The notes under the pieces: generated by a model
Database searches by the model: none
What the model saw: only the letters and a program-made list of their open reading frames with translations
What the model was told of the DNA's origin: nothing
Position numbers and translations under genes: made by a program
Part shown: one piece after another, positions 44,001-58,280 of the stretch
Layout: each line of letters begins with the position of its first letter
Position numbering within the stretch: position 1 is the first letter of the stretch
DNA from: Bombus terrestris
Lineage: Eukaryota > Arthropoda > Insecta > Hymenoptera > Apidae
NCBI RefSeq assembly: GCF_910591885.1
Contig: NW_025963561.1
Span: 868,001 to 932,000, forward strand
Length of the DNA stretch: 64,000 nucleotides
Reading direction: 5' to 3'

Positions 44001-47000
44001 AACGTTATAGTATATAACGTAATAGTACATAACGTTATACGTCATAACGTAATAGTATATAACGTTATACGTCATATAGTGGTGCAATATCACGTTATAG
44101 GCCTTATAGTAATGGAATATAACGTTATACATTATAACGTAATAGTATATAACGTTATACGTCATAACATAATAGTATATAACGTTATACGTCATATAGT
44201 GGTGCAATATAACGTTATAGGTCCTATAGTGATTGAATATAACGTTATACATTATAACGTAATAGTATATAACGTTATACGTCATAACGTAATAGTACAT
44301 AACGTTATGCATCATATAGTAATGCAATATAACGCTAAACGTTATAACGTAATAGTATAAAACATCGTACGTCATATAGTGTTGCGATATAACGTTATAC
44401 GTAATAACGTAATAGTATATAACGTTTTACGTCATAACGTAATAGTATATAACGTTGTACGTCATATAGTGGTGCAATATAACGTTATAGGTCTCATAGT
44501 GATGGAATATAACGTTATACATTATAACGTAATAGTATATAACGTTATACGTCATAACGTAATAGTATATAACGTTATAGGTCATATGGTGGTGCAATAT
44601 AACGTTATAGGTCTCATAGTGATGGAATATAACGTTATACATTATAACGTAATAGTATATAACGTTATACGTCATATAGTGGTGCAATATAACGTTATAG
44701 GTCCTATAGTGATGGAATATAACGTTATACATTATAACGTAATAGTATATAACGTTATACGTCATAACGTAATAGTATATAACGTTATAGGCCTTATAAT
44801 GATGGAATATAACGTTATACATTATAACGTAATAGTATATAACGTTATACGTCATAACGTAATAGTACATAACGTTATACGTCATAACGTAATAGTATAT
44901 AACGTTATACGTCATAACGTAATAGTATATAACGTTATACGTCATATAGTGGTGCAATATAACGTTATAGGCCTTATAGTGATGGAATATAACGTTATAC
45001 ATTATAACGTAATAGTATATAACGTTATACGTCATAACGTAATAGAATATATCGTTATAGGCCTTATAGTGATGGAATATAACGTTATACATTATAACGT
45101 AATAGTATATAACATTATACGTCATAACGTAATAGTACATAACGTTATACGTCATAACGTAATAGTATATAACGTTATACGTAATAACGTAATAGTATAT
45201 AACGTTATACGTAATAACGTAATAGTATATAACGTTATACGTCATATAGTGGTTGCAATATAACGTTATAGGTCCTATAGTGATGGAATATAACGTTATA
45301 CATTATAACGTAATAGTATATAACGTTTTACGTCATAACGTAATAGTATATAACGTTATACGTAATAACGTAATAGTATATAACGTTATACATCATATAG
45401 TGGTTGCAATATAACGTTATAGGTCCTATAGTGATGGAATGTAACGTCATACATTATAACGTAATAGTATATAACGTTATGCATTATATAGTAATGCAAC
45501 ATAACGCTAAACGTTATAACGTAATAGTATAAAACATCGTACGTCATATAGTGATGCGATATAACGTTATACGTAATAACGTAATAGTATATAACGTTTT
45601 ACGTCATAACGTAATAGTATATAACGTTATACGTCATATAGTGGTTGCAATATAACGTTATAGGTCCTATAGTGATGGAATATAACGTTATATATTATAA
45701 CGTAATAGTATATAACGTTATACGTTATAACGTAATAGTATATAACGTTATACGTCATATAGTGATGCAATATATCGTTATACGTCATATAGTGACGCGA
45801 TATAACGTTATACCATATAACCTAATAGTATATAACGTTATACGACATAACGTAATAGAATATAACGTTATAGATTATAACGTAATAGTATATAACGTTA
45901 TACGTCATATAGTGATGCAATATATCGTTATACGGCATATAGTGATGCGATATAACGTTATAGGTCCTATAGTGATGGAATATAACGTTATAGTATATAA
46001 CGTAATAGTACATAACGTTATAGTATATAACGTAATAGTACATAACGTTATACGTCATAACGTAATAGTATATAACGTTATACGTCATATAGTGGTGCAA
46101 TATCACGTTATAGGCCTTATAGTAATGGAATATAACGTTATACATTATAACGTAATAGTATATAACGTTATACGTCATAACATAATAGTATATAACGTTA
46201 TACGTCATATAGTGGTGCAATATAACGTTATAGGTCCTATAGTGATTGAATATAACGTTATACATTATAACGTAATAGTATATAACGTTATACGTCATAA
46301 CGTAATAGTATATAACGTTATGCATCATATAGTAATGCAATATAACGCTAAACGTTATAACGTAATAGTATAAAACATCGTACGTCATATAGTGTTGCGA
46401 TATAACGTTATACGTAATAACGTAATAGTATATAACGTTTTACGTCATAACGTAATAGTATATAACGTTGTACGTCATATAGTGGTGCAATATAACGTTA
46501 TAGGTCTCATAGTGATGGAATATAACGTTATACATTATAACGTAATAGTATATAACGTTATACGTCATAACGTAATAGTATATAACGTTATAGGTCATAT
46601 GGTGGTGCAATATAACGTTATAGGTCTCATAGTGATGGAATATAACGTTATACATTATAACGTAATAGTATATAACGTTATACGTCATATAGTGGTGCAA
46701 TATAACGTTATAGGTCCTATAGTGATGGAATATAACGTTATACATTATAACGTAATTGTATGTAACGTTATACGTCATAACGTAATAGTATATAACGTTA
46801 TACGTCATATAGTGATGCAATATAACGTTATAGGCCTTATAGTGATGGAATATAACGTTATACATTATAACGTAATAGTATATAACGTTATACGTCATAA
46901 CGTAATAGTATATAACGTTATAGGCCTTATAATGATGGAATATAACGTTATACATTATAACGTAATAGTATATAACGTTATACGTCATAACGTAATAGTA

Positions 47001-47345
47001 CATAACGTTATACGTCATAACATAATAGTATATAACGTTATACGTCATAACGTAATAGTATATAACGTTATACGTCATATAGTGGTGCAATATAACGTTA
47101 TAGGCCTTATAGTGATGGAATATAACGTTATACATTATAACGTAATAGTATATAACGTTATACGTCATAACGTAATAGAATATAACGTTATAGGCCTTAT
47201 AGTGATGGAATATAACGTTATACATTATAACGTAATAGTATATAACATTATACGTCATAACGTAATAGTACATAACGTTATACGTCATAACGTAATAGTA
47301 TATAACGTTATACGTAATAACGTAATAGTATATAACGTTATACGT

Positions 47346-49807
47346 CATATAGTGGTTGCAATATAACGTTATAGGTCCTATAGTGATGGAATATAACGTT
47401 ATACATTATAACGTAATAGTATATAACGTTATACGTCATAACGTAATAGTACATAACGTTATGCATCATATAGTAATGCAATATAACGCTAAACGTTATA
47501 ACGTAATAGTATAAAACATCGTACGTCATATAGTGTTGCGATATAACGTTATACGTAATAACGTAATAGTATATAACGTTTTACGTCATAACGTAATAGT
47601 ATATAACGTTGTACGTCATATAGTGGTGCAATATAACGTTATAGGTCTCATAGTGATGGAATATAACGTTATACATTATAACGTAATAGTATATAACGTT
47701 ATACGTCATAACGTAATAGTATATAACGTTATACGTCATAACGTAATAGTATATAACGTTATAGGTCATATGGTGGTGCAATATAACGTTATAGGTCTCA
47801 TAGTGATGGAATATAACGTTATACATTATAACGTAATAGTATATAACGTTATACGTCATATAGTGGTGCAATATAACGTTATAGGTCCTATAGTGATGGA
47901 ATATAACGTTATACATTATAACGTAATTGTATGTAACGTTATACGTCATAACGTAATAGTATATAACGTTATACGTCATATAGTGATGTAATATAACGTT
48001 ATAGGCCTTATAGTGATGGAATATAACGTTATACATTATAACGTAATAGTATATAACGTTATACGTCATAACGTAATAGTATATAACGTTATAGGCCTTA
48101 TAATGATGGAATATAACGTTATACATTATAACGTAATAGTATATAACGTTATACGTCATAACGTAATAGTATATAACGTTATAGGCCTTATAATGATGGA
48201 ATATAACGTTATACATTATAACGTAATAGTATATAACGTTATACGTCATAACGTAATAGTACATAACGTTATACGTCATAACATAATAGTATATAACGTT
48301 ATACGTCATAACGTAATAGTATATAACGTTATACGTCATATAGTGGTGCAATATAACGTTATAGGCCTTATAGTGATGGAATATAACGTTATACATTATA
48401 ACGTAATAGTATATAACGTTATACGTCATAACGTAATAGAATATAACGTTATAGGCCTTATAGTGATGGAATATAACGTTATACATTATAACGTAATAGT
48501 ATATAACATTATACGTCATAACGTAATAGTACATAACGTTATACGTCATAACGTAATAGTATATAACGTTATACGTAATAACGTAATAGTATATAACGTT
48601 ATACGTCATATAGTGGTTGCAATATAACGTTATAGGTCCTATAGTGATGGAATATAACGTTATACATTATAACGTAATAGTATATAACGTTATACGTCAT
48701 AACGTAATAGTACATAACGTTATGCATCATATAGTAATGCAATATAACGCTAAACGTTATAACGTAATAGTATAAAACATCGTACGTCATATAGTGTTGC
48801 GATATAACGTTATACGTAATAACGTAATAGTATATAACGTTTTACGTCATAACGTAATAGTATATAACGTTGTACGTCATATAGTGGTGCAATATAACGT
48901 TATAGGTCTCATAGTGATGGAATATAACGTTATACATTATAACGTAATAGTATATAACGTTATACGTCATAACGTAATAGTATATAACGTTATACGTCAT
49001 AACGTAATAGTATATAACGTTATAGGTCATATGGTGGTGCAATATAACGTTATAGGTCTCATAGTGATGGAATATAACGTTATACATTATAACGTAATAG
49101 TATATAACGTTATACGTCATATAGTGGTGCAATATAACGTTATAGGTCCTATAGTGATGGAATATAACGTTATACATTATAACGTAATTGTATGTAACGT
49201 TATACGTCATAACGTAATAGTATATAACGTTATACGTCATATAGTGATGTAATATAACGTTATAGGCCTTATAGTGATGGAATATAACGTTATACATTAT
49301 AACGTAATAGTATATAACGTTATACGTCATAACGTAATAGTATATAACGTTATAGGCCTTATAATGATGGAATATAACGTTATACATTATAACGTAATAG
49401 TATATAACGTTATACGTCATAACGTAATAGTACATAACGTTATACGTCATAACGTAATAGTATATAACGTTATACGTCATAACGTAATAGTATGTAACGT
49501 TATACGTCATATAGTGGTGCAATATAACGTTATAGGCCTTATAGTGATGGAATATAACGTTATACATTATAACGTAATAGTATATAACGTTATACGTCAT
49601 AACGTAATAGAATATAACGTTATAGGCCTTATAGTGATGGAATATAACGTTATACATTATAACGTAATAGTATATAACATTATACGTCATAACGTAATAG
49701 TACATAACGTTATACGTCATAACGTAATAGTATATAACGTTATACGTAATAACGTAATAGTATATAACGTTATACGTAATAACGTAATAGTATATAACGT
49801 TATACGT
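47346..49807 (+). repeat. Tandem 1.2-kb higher-order units (1,261 and 1,201 bp)
   Basis: The unit borders are the 31-bp units at 47,346, 48,607 and 49,808. The two units are nearly identical. The first has one additional 90-bp C-D-A group (GGCCTTATAATGATGG repeated); the second has one additional E unit, which accounts for the 60-bp difference. Both carry the private GTGATGTAATATAAC change (near 47,988 and 49,249). The preceding stretch from about 46,390 is a third, related unit without that change. Confidence 0.88.
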
Positions 49808-51970
49808 CATATAGTGGTTGCAATATAACGTTATAGGTCCTATAGTGATGGAATATAACGTTATACATTATAACGTAATAGTATATAACGTTTTACGTCA
49901 TAACGTAATAGTATATAACGTTATACGTAATAACGTAATAGTATATAACGTTATACGTCATATAGTGGTTGCAATATAACGTTATAGGTCCTATAGTGAT
50001 GGAATGTAACGTTATACATTATAACGTAATAGTATATAACGTTATGCATTATATAGTAATGCAACATAACGCTAAACGTTATAACGTAATAGTATAAAAC
50101 ATCGTACGTCATATAGTGATGCGATATAACGTTATACGTAATAACGTAATAGTATATAACGTTTTACGTCATAACGTAATAGTATATAACGTTATACGTC
50201 ATATAGTGGTTGCAATATAACGTTATAGGTCCTATAGTGATGGAATATAACGTTATACATTATAACGTAATAGTATATAACGTTATTCGTTATAACGTAA
50301 TAGTATATAACGTTATACGTCATATAGTGATGCAATATATCGTTATACGTCATATAGTGATGCGATATAACGTTATACCATATAACCTAATAGTATATAA
50401 CGTTATACGACATAACGTAATAGAATATAACGTTATAGATTATAACGTAATAGTATATAACGTTATACGTCATATAGTGATGCAATATATCGTTATACGG
50501 CATATAGTGATGCGATATAACGTTATAGGTCCTATAGTGATGGAATATAACGTTATAGTATATAACGTAATAGTACATAACGTTATAGCATATAACGTAA
50601 TAGTACATAACGTTATAGTATATAACGTAATAGTACATAACGTTATACGTCATAACGTAATAGTATATAACGTTATACGTCATATAGTGGTGCAATATCA
50701 CGTTATAGGCCTTATAGTAATGGAATATAACGTTATACATTATAACGTAATAGTATATAACGTTATACGTCATAACATAATAGTATATAACGTTATACGT
50801 CATATAGTGGTGCAACATAACGTTATAGGTCCTATAGTGATTGAATATAACGTTATACATTATAACGTAATAGTATATAACGTTATACGTCATAACGTAA
50901 TAGTACATAACGTTATACGTCATAACGTAATAGTATATAACGTTATGCATCATATAGTAATGCAATATAACGCTAAACGTTATAACGCAATAGTATAAAA
51001 CATCGTACGTCATATAGTGTTGCGATATAACGTTATACGTAATAACTTAATACTATATATCGTTTTACGTCATAACGTAATAGTATATAACGTTGTACGT
51101 CATATAGTGGTGCAATATAACGTTATAGGTCTCATAGTGATGGAATATAACGTTATACATTATAACGTAATAGTATACAACGTTATACGTCATAACGTAA
51201 TAGTATATAACGATATACGTAATAACGTAATAGTATATAACGCTATACGTCATATAGTGGTGCACTATAACGTTATAGGTCCTACAGTTATGGAATATAA
51301 CGTTATACGTCATATAGTGGTGCAATATAACGTTAAACGTTATAACGTAATAGTATATAACGTTATACGTCATAACGTAATAGTACATAACGTTACACGT
51401 CATAAAGTAATAGTATATAACGTTATACGTCATATAGGGGTGCAATATAACGTTATAGGCCTTATAATGATGGCATATAACGTTATACATTATAACGTAA
51501 TGGTATATAACGTTTTACGTCATAACGTAATAGTATATAGCGTTATACGTCATAACGTAATAGTATATAACGTTATAGTTCATATAGTGGTGGAATATAA
51601 CGTTATAGGTCTCATAGTGATGGAATATAACGTTATACATTATAACGTAATAGTATATAACGTTATAAGACATATAGTGGTGCAATATAACGTTATAGGT
51701 CCTATAGTGATGGAATATAACGGTATACATTATAACGTAATATTATATAACGTTATACATCATAACGTAATAGTATATAACGTTATACGTCATAACGTAA
51801 TAGTATATAACGTTATGCATCATATAGTAATGCAATATAACGCTAAACGTTATAACGTAATAGTATAAAACATCGTACGTCATATAGTGCTGCGATATAA
51901 CGTTATACGTAATAACGTAATAGTATATAACGTTTTACGTCATAACGTAATAGTATATAACGCTGTACGT

Positions 51971-52440
51971 CATATAGTGGTGCAATATAACGTTATAGGC
52001 CTTATAGTGATGGAATATAACGTTATACATTATAACGTAATAGTATATAACGTTATACGTCATAACGTAATAGAATATAACGTTATAGGCCTTATAGTGA
52101 TGGAATATAACGTTATACATTATAACGTAATAGTATATAACATTATACGTCATAACGTAATAGTACATAACGTTATACGTCATAACGTAATAGTATATAA
52201 CGTTATACGTCATATAGTGGTGCAATATAACGTTATAGGCCTTATAGTGATGGAATATAACGTTATACATTATAACGTAATAGTATATAACGTTATACGT
52301 CATAACGTAATAGAATATAACGTTATAGGCCTTATAGTGATGGAATATAACGTTATACATTATAACGTAATAGTATATAACATTATACGTCATAACGTAA
52401 TAGTACATAACGTTATACGTCATAACGTAATAGTATATAA
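51971..52440 (+). repeat. Perfect 240-bp tandem duplication
   Basis: The 230 bases 51,971-52,200 and 52,211-52,440 are identical by eye, with a period of 240 bp (eight units). Because unit types otherwise differ by several substitutions, exact identity marks a recent event. Confidence 0.92.
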
Positions 52441-53770
52441 CGTTATACGTCATATAGTGGTGCAATATAACGTTAGAGGTCTTATAGTGATGGAATATAA
52501 CGTTATACATTATAACGTAATAGTATATAACGTTATACGTCATAACGTAATAGTACATAACGTTATACGTCATAACGTAATAGTATATAACGTTATAGTT
52601 CATATAGTGGTGCAATATAACGTTATAGGTCTCATAGTGATGGAATATAACGTTATACATTATATCGTAATAGTATATAACGTTATACATCATAACGTAA
52701 TAGTATATAACGTTATACGTCATAACGTAATAGTATATAACGTTATAGGCCTTATAGTGATGGCATATAACGTTATACATTATAACGTAATAGTATATAA
52801 CGTTATACGTCATATAGTGATGCAATATATCGTTATACGGCATATAGTGATGCGATATAACGTTATAGGTCCTATAGTGATGGAATATAACGTTATAGTA
52901 TATAACGTAATAGTACATAACGTTATAGCATATAACGTAATAGTACATAACGTTATACGTCATAACGTAATAGTATATAACGTTATACGTCATATAGTGG
53001 TGCAATATCACGTTATAGGCCTTATAGTAATGGAATATAACGTTATACATTATAACGTAATAGTATATAACGTTATACGTCATAACATAATAGTATATAA
53101 CGTTATACGTCATATAGTGGTGCAACATAATGTTATAGGTCCTATAGTGATTGAATATAACGTTATACATTATAACGTAATAGTATATAACGTTATACGT
53201 CATAACGTAATAGTACATAACGTTATACGTCATAACGTAATAGTATATAACGTTATGCATCATATAGTAATGCAATATAACGCTAAACGTTATAACGCAA
53301 TAGTATAAAACATCGTACGTCATATAGTGTTGCGATATAACGTTATACGTAATAACTTAATACTATATATCGTTTTACGTCATAACGTAATAGTATATAA
53401 CGTTGTACGTCATATAGTGGTGCAATATAACGTTATAGGTCTCATAGTGATGGAATATAACGTTATACATTATAACGTAATAGTATACAACGTTATACGT
53501 CATAACGTAATAGTATATAACGATATACGTAATAACGTAATAGTATATAACGCTATACGTCATATAGTGGTGCACTATAACGTTATAGGTCCTACAGTTA
53601 TGGAATATAACGTTATACGTCATATAGTGGTGCAATATAACGTTAAACGTTATAACGTAATAGTATAAAACATCGCACGTCATATAGTGATAGGATATAA
53701 CGTTATACGTAATAACGTAATAGTATATAACGTTATACGTCATAACTTAATAGTATATAACGTTATACGT

Positions 53771-54240
53771 CATATAGTGGTGCAATATAACGTTAGAGGT
53801 CTTATAGTGATGGAATATAACGTTATACATTATAACGTAATAGTATATAACGTTATACGTCATAACGTAATAGTACATAACGTTATACGTCATAACGTAA
53901 TAGTATATAACGTTATAGTTCATATAGTGGTGCAATATAACGTTATAGGTCTCATAGTGATGGAAAATAACGTTATACATTATAGCGTAGTAGTATATAA
54001 CGTTATACGTCATATAGTGGTGCAATATAACGTTAGAGGTCTTATAGTGATGGAATATAACGTTATACATTATAACGTAATAGTATATAACGTTATACGT
54101 CATAACGTAATAGTACATAACGTTATACGTCATAACGTAATAGTATATAACGTTATAGTTCATATTGTGGTGCAATATAACGTTATAGGTCTCATAGTGA
54201 TGGAATATAACGTTATACATTATATCGTAATAGTATATAA
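53771..54240 (+). repeat. 240-bp tandem pair with GTTAGAGGTC
   Basis: B units followed by AACGTTAGAGGTC start near 53,771 and 54,011 with the same following order, including ATAGTTCATAT. They differ by GAAAATAACG and TATAGCGTAG in the first copy and CATATTGTGG in the second. A third relative lies near 52,451. Confidence 0.88.
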
Positions 54241-54720
54241 CGTTATACATCATAACGTAATAGTATATAACGTTATACATCATAACGTAATAGTATATAA
54301 CGTTATACGTCATAACTTAATAGTATATAACGTTATACGTCATATAGTGGTGCAATATAGCGTTACAGTTCCTATAGTGATGGAATATAACGTTGTACAT
54401 TATAACGTAATAGTTTATAACTTTATACGCCATATAGTGTTGCAATATATCGTTATACGTCCAATAGAGATGCAATATAACGACATACGCCATATAGTGA
54501 TGGAATATAACGTTATACATTATGACGTAATAGTTTATAACTTTATACGCCATATAGTGATGCAATATACCGTTATACGTCCTATAGTTATGGAATACAA
54601 CGTTATACCTTATAACCTAACAGTATATGACGTTATACCTTATAACGTAATAGTATATAACGTTATACGTCATAGAGTGATGCAATATATCGTTATACGT
54701 CATATAGTGATGCGATATAA

Positions 54721-54774
54721 CGTTATACCATATAACCCAATAGTATATAACGACATAACGTAATAGAATATAAC
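54721..54774 (+). repeat. Deletion of one CGTTATA heptamer
   Basis: TATATAACGACATAACG stands where related units read TATATAACG, then TTATACGACATAACG. Exactly 7 bp are missing (53 instead of 60 bp between unit starts at 54,721 and 54,774). The loss equals one heptamer sub-repeat. Confidence 0.85.
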
Positions 54775-55973
54775 GTTATAGGTTATAACGTAATAGTATA
54801 TAACGTTATACGTCATATAGTGATGCAATATATCGTTATTCGTCATATAGTGATGCAATATAACGTTATACCTCATATTGTGATGCGATATACCTTTATA
54901 CGTTATAACATAATTGTATATAACGTGATACGACATAACGTAATAGTATATAACGTTATACGTCATATAGTGATGCAATATATCGTTATATGACCGAAAG
55001 AGAGGCAATAAAACGTTATACGTCATATAGTGATGCGATATAACGTTATACCATATAACCTAATAGTATATAAAGTTATACGACATAACTTAATAGAATA
55101 TAACGTTATAGGTTATAACGTAATAGTATATAACGTAATACCTCATATTGTGATGCGATATAACTTTATACGTTATAACATAATTGTTTATAACGTGATA
55201 CGTCATAACGTAATAGTATATAACGTTATACGTCATATAGTGATGCAATATATCGTTATACGACCGAAAGAGAGGCAATAAAACGTTATACGTCGTATAG
55301 TGATGCGATATAGCGTTATACGTAATATAGTAATATTATATAACGTTATACGCCATATTGTGATGCAATATATCGTTATACGTCCTATAGTTATGCAATA
55401 CAACGTTATACGTTATAACCTAACAGTATATGACGTTATACCTTATAACGTAATAGTATATAACGTTATACGTCATAACGTAATAGTATATAACGTTATA
55501 CGTTATAACGTAATAGTATATAACGTTATACGTCATATAGTGATGCAATATAACGTTATACCTCATATTGTGATGCGATATACCTTTATACGTTATAACA
55601 TAATTGTATATAACGTGATACGTCATAACGTAATAGTATATAACGTTATACGTCATACAGTGATGCAATATATCGTTATATGACCGAAAGAGAGGCAATA
55701 AAACGTTATACGTCATATAGTGATGCGATATAACGTTATACGTGATAACGTAATAGTATATAATGTTATACGCCATATTGTGATGCAATATATCGTTATA
55801 CGGCCTATAGTTATGCAATACAACGTTATACCTTATAACCTAACAGTATATGACGTTATACCTTATAACGTAATAGTATACAACGTTATACGTCATATAG
55901 TGGTGCAATATAAGGTTATAGGTCCTATAGTGATGGAATATAACGTTATACATTATAACGTAATAGTATATAA

Positions 55974-56123
55974 CGTTATACGTTATAACGTAATAGTATA
56001 TAACGTTATACGTTATAACGTAATAGTATATAACGTTATACGTTATAACGTAATAGTATATAACGTTATAAGTTTTAACGTAATAGTATATAACGTTATA
56101 CGTTATAACGTAATAGTATATAA
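55974..56123 (+). repeat. Homogeneous run of five ancestral-like units
   Basis: Unit starts are 55,974, 56,004, 56,034, 56,064 and 56,094. Four are identical and the fourth has AGTTTTAACG. These units split cleanly into CGTTATA, CGTTATAA, CGTAATA and GTATATAA, the best view of the internal 7+8+7+8 structure. Confidence 0.93.
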
Positions 56124-56133
56124 CGTTATACGT

Positions 56134-56663
56134 CATATAGTGATGCGATATAACGTTATAACATATAACCTAATAGTATATAACGTTATACGACATAACG
56201 TAATATAATGTAACGTTATAGGTTATAACGTAATAGTATATAACGTTATACGACATATAGTGATGCAGTATATCGTTTTACGTCATATAGTGCGGAGATT
56301 AAACGTGATAGGTCCTATAGGGAGGGAATATAACGTTATACATTCTAACGAAATAGCATATAACGTTATACGTCATAACGTAATAGTATATCACCTTATA
56401 CATCATCTAGTGATGCAATATATCGTTAAAAGTTAAAACGTAATAGTATAAAACATCGTACGTCATATAGTCATGCGATATAACGTTATACGTCATATAG
56501 TGATGCGATATAACGTTATACCTCATATTGTGATGCGATATAACATTATACGTTATACCATTATTGTATACAACGTGATACGTCATAACGTAATAGTATA
56601 TAACGTTATACGTCATATAGTGATGCAATATATCGTTATATGACCGAAAGAGAGGCAATAAAA
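56134..56663 (+). repeat. 530-bp divergent block, second copy
   Basis: Partner of 39,301-39,830 (offset 16,833), with private changes such as GCAGTATATCG, TAGGGAGGG and GTTATACCATTATTG. It ends at the L unit of 56,634, after which this copy reads AAGCTATACG. Confidence 0.9.
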
Positions 56664-58280
56664 AGCTATACGTCATATAGTGGTGCAATATAACGTTATA
56701 GGTCCTATAGTGATGGAATATAACGTTATACATTATAACGTAATAGTATATAACGTTATACATCATAACGTAATAGTATATAACGCTATACGTCATAACG
56801 TAATAGTATATAACGTTATAGGTCATATAGTAATGCAATATAACGCTAAACGTTACAACGTAATAGTATAAAACATCGTACGTCATATAGTGTTGCGATA
56901 TAACGTTATACGTAATAACGTAATAGTATATAACGTTTTACGTCATAACGTAATATTATATAACGTAGTACGTCATATAGTGGTGCAATATAACGTTATA
57001 GGTCTCATAGTGATGGAATATAACGTTATACATTATAACGTAATAGTATATAACGTTATACGTCATAACGTAATAGTATATAACGTTATAGGTCATATGG
57101 TGGTGCAATATAACGTTATAGGTCTCATAGTGATGGAATATAACGTTATACATTATAACGTAATAGTATATAACGTTCTACGTCATATAGTGGTGCAATA
57201 TAACGCTATAGGTCCTATAGTGATGGAATATAACGTTATACATTATAACGTAATAGTATATAACGTTATACGTCATAACGTAATAGTATATAACGTTATA
57301 GGCCTTATAATGATGGAATATAACGTTATACATTATAACGTAATACTATGTAACGTTATACGTCATAACGTAATAGTATATAACGTTATACGTCATAACG
57401 TAATAGTATATAACGTTATGCGTCATATAGTAATGCAATATAACGCTAAACGTTATAACGTAATAGTATAAAACATCGCACGTCATATAGTGATGCGATA
57501 TAACGTTATAGGTCCTATAGTGATGCAATATAACGTTATAGTATAAAACGTAATAATACATAACGTTATACGTCATATAGTGGTGCAATATAACGTTATA
57601 GGCCTTATAGTGATGGAATATAACGTTATACATTATAACGTAATAGTATATAACGTTATACGTCATAACGTAATAGTATATAACGTTATAGGCCTTATAA
57701 TGATGGAATATAACGTTATACATTATAACGTAATAGTATATAACGTTATACGTCATAACGTAATAGTACATAACGTTAAACGTCATAAAGTAATAGTATA
57801 TAACGTTATACGTCATATAGGGGTGCAATATAACGTTATAGGCCTTATAATGATGGCATATAACGTTATACATTATAACGTAATGGTATATAACGTTTTA
57901 CGTCATAACGTAATAGTATATAGCGTTATACGTCGTAACGTAATAGTATATAACGTTATAGTTCATATAGTGGTGGAATATAACGTTATAGGTCTCATAG
58001 TGATGGAATATAACGTTATACATTATAACGTAATAGTATATAACGTTATAAGACATATAGTGGTGCAATATAACGTTATAGGTCCTATAGTGATGGAATA
58101 TAACGGTATACATTATAACGTAATATTATATAACGTTATACCTCATAACGTAATAGTATATAACGTTATACGTCATAACGTAATAGTATATAACGTTATG
58201 CATCATATAGTAATGCAATATAACGCTAAACGTTATAACGTAATAGTATAAAACATCGTACGTCATATAGTGCTGCGATA
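56664..58280 (+). repeat. 1.6-kb segment, first of a pair about 5.3 kb apart
   Basis: It matches 62,063-63,590. The offset is 5,399 near 56,890 and 5,309 after about 57.25 kb, because a 90-bp C-D-A group is missing from the second copy. The part 57,750-58,330 also resembles 51,367-51,947 in Domain II (offset 6,383), including GGGGTGC and ATAAGACATATAG. Confidence 0.87.

Larger units (their letters stand above)
40200..54350 (+). repeat. Domain II: homogenised, L-free satellite
   Basis: B-C-D-A order dominates. No L unit is found (the last is at 40,158, the next at 54,984), and J units read GTGTTGCG or GTGCTGCG. It holds 13 of the 31-bp units, three times as a triplet spaced 151 and 241 bp (43,410; 45,243; 49,808). 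Short units of 120 and 240 bp and long units of about 1.2 kb repeat in tandem with almost no differences. This looks like a younger expansion than Domain I. Confidence 0.82.

Noticed and set aside
47988..48012. GTGATGTAATATAAC as a gene-ending stop codon
   Set aside because: It is a single C-to-T change in a K-like unit that was copied to 49,249 with its 1.2-kb unit. It interrupts an open frame that is itself not a gene.
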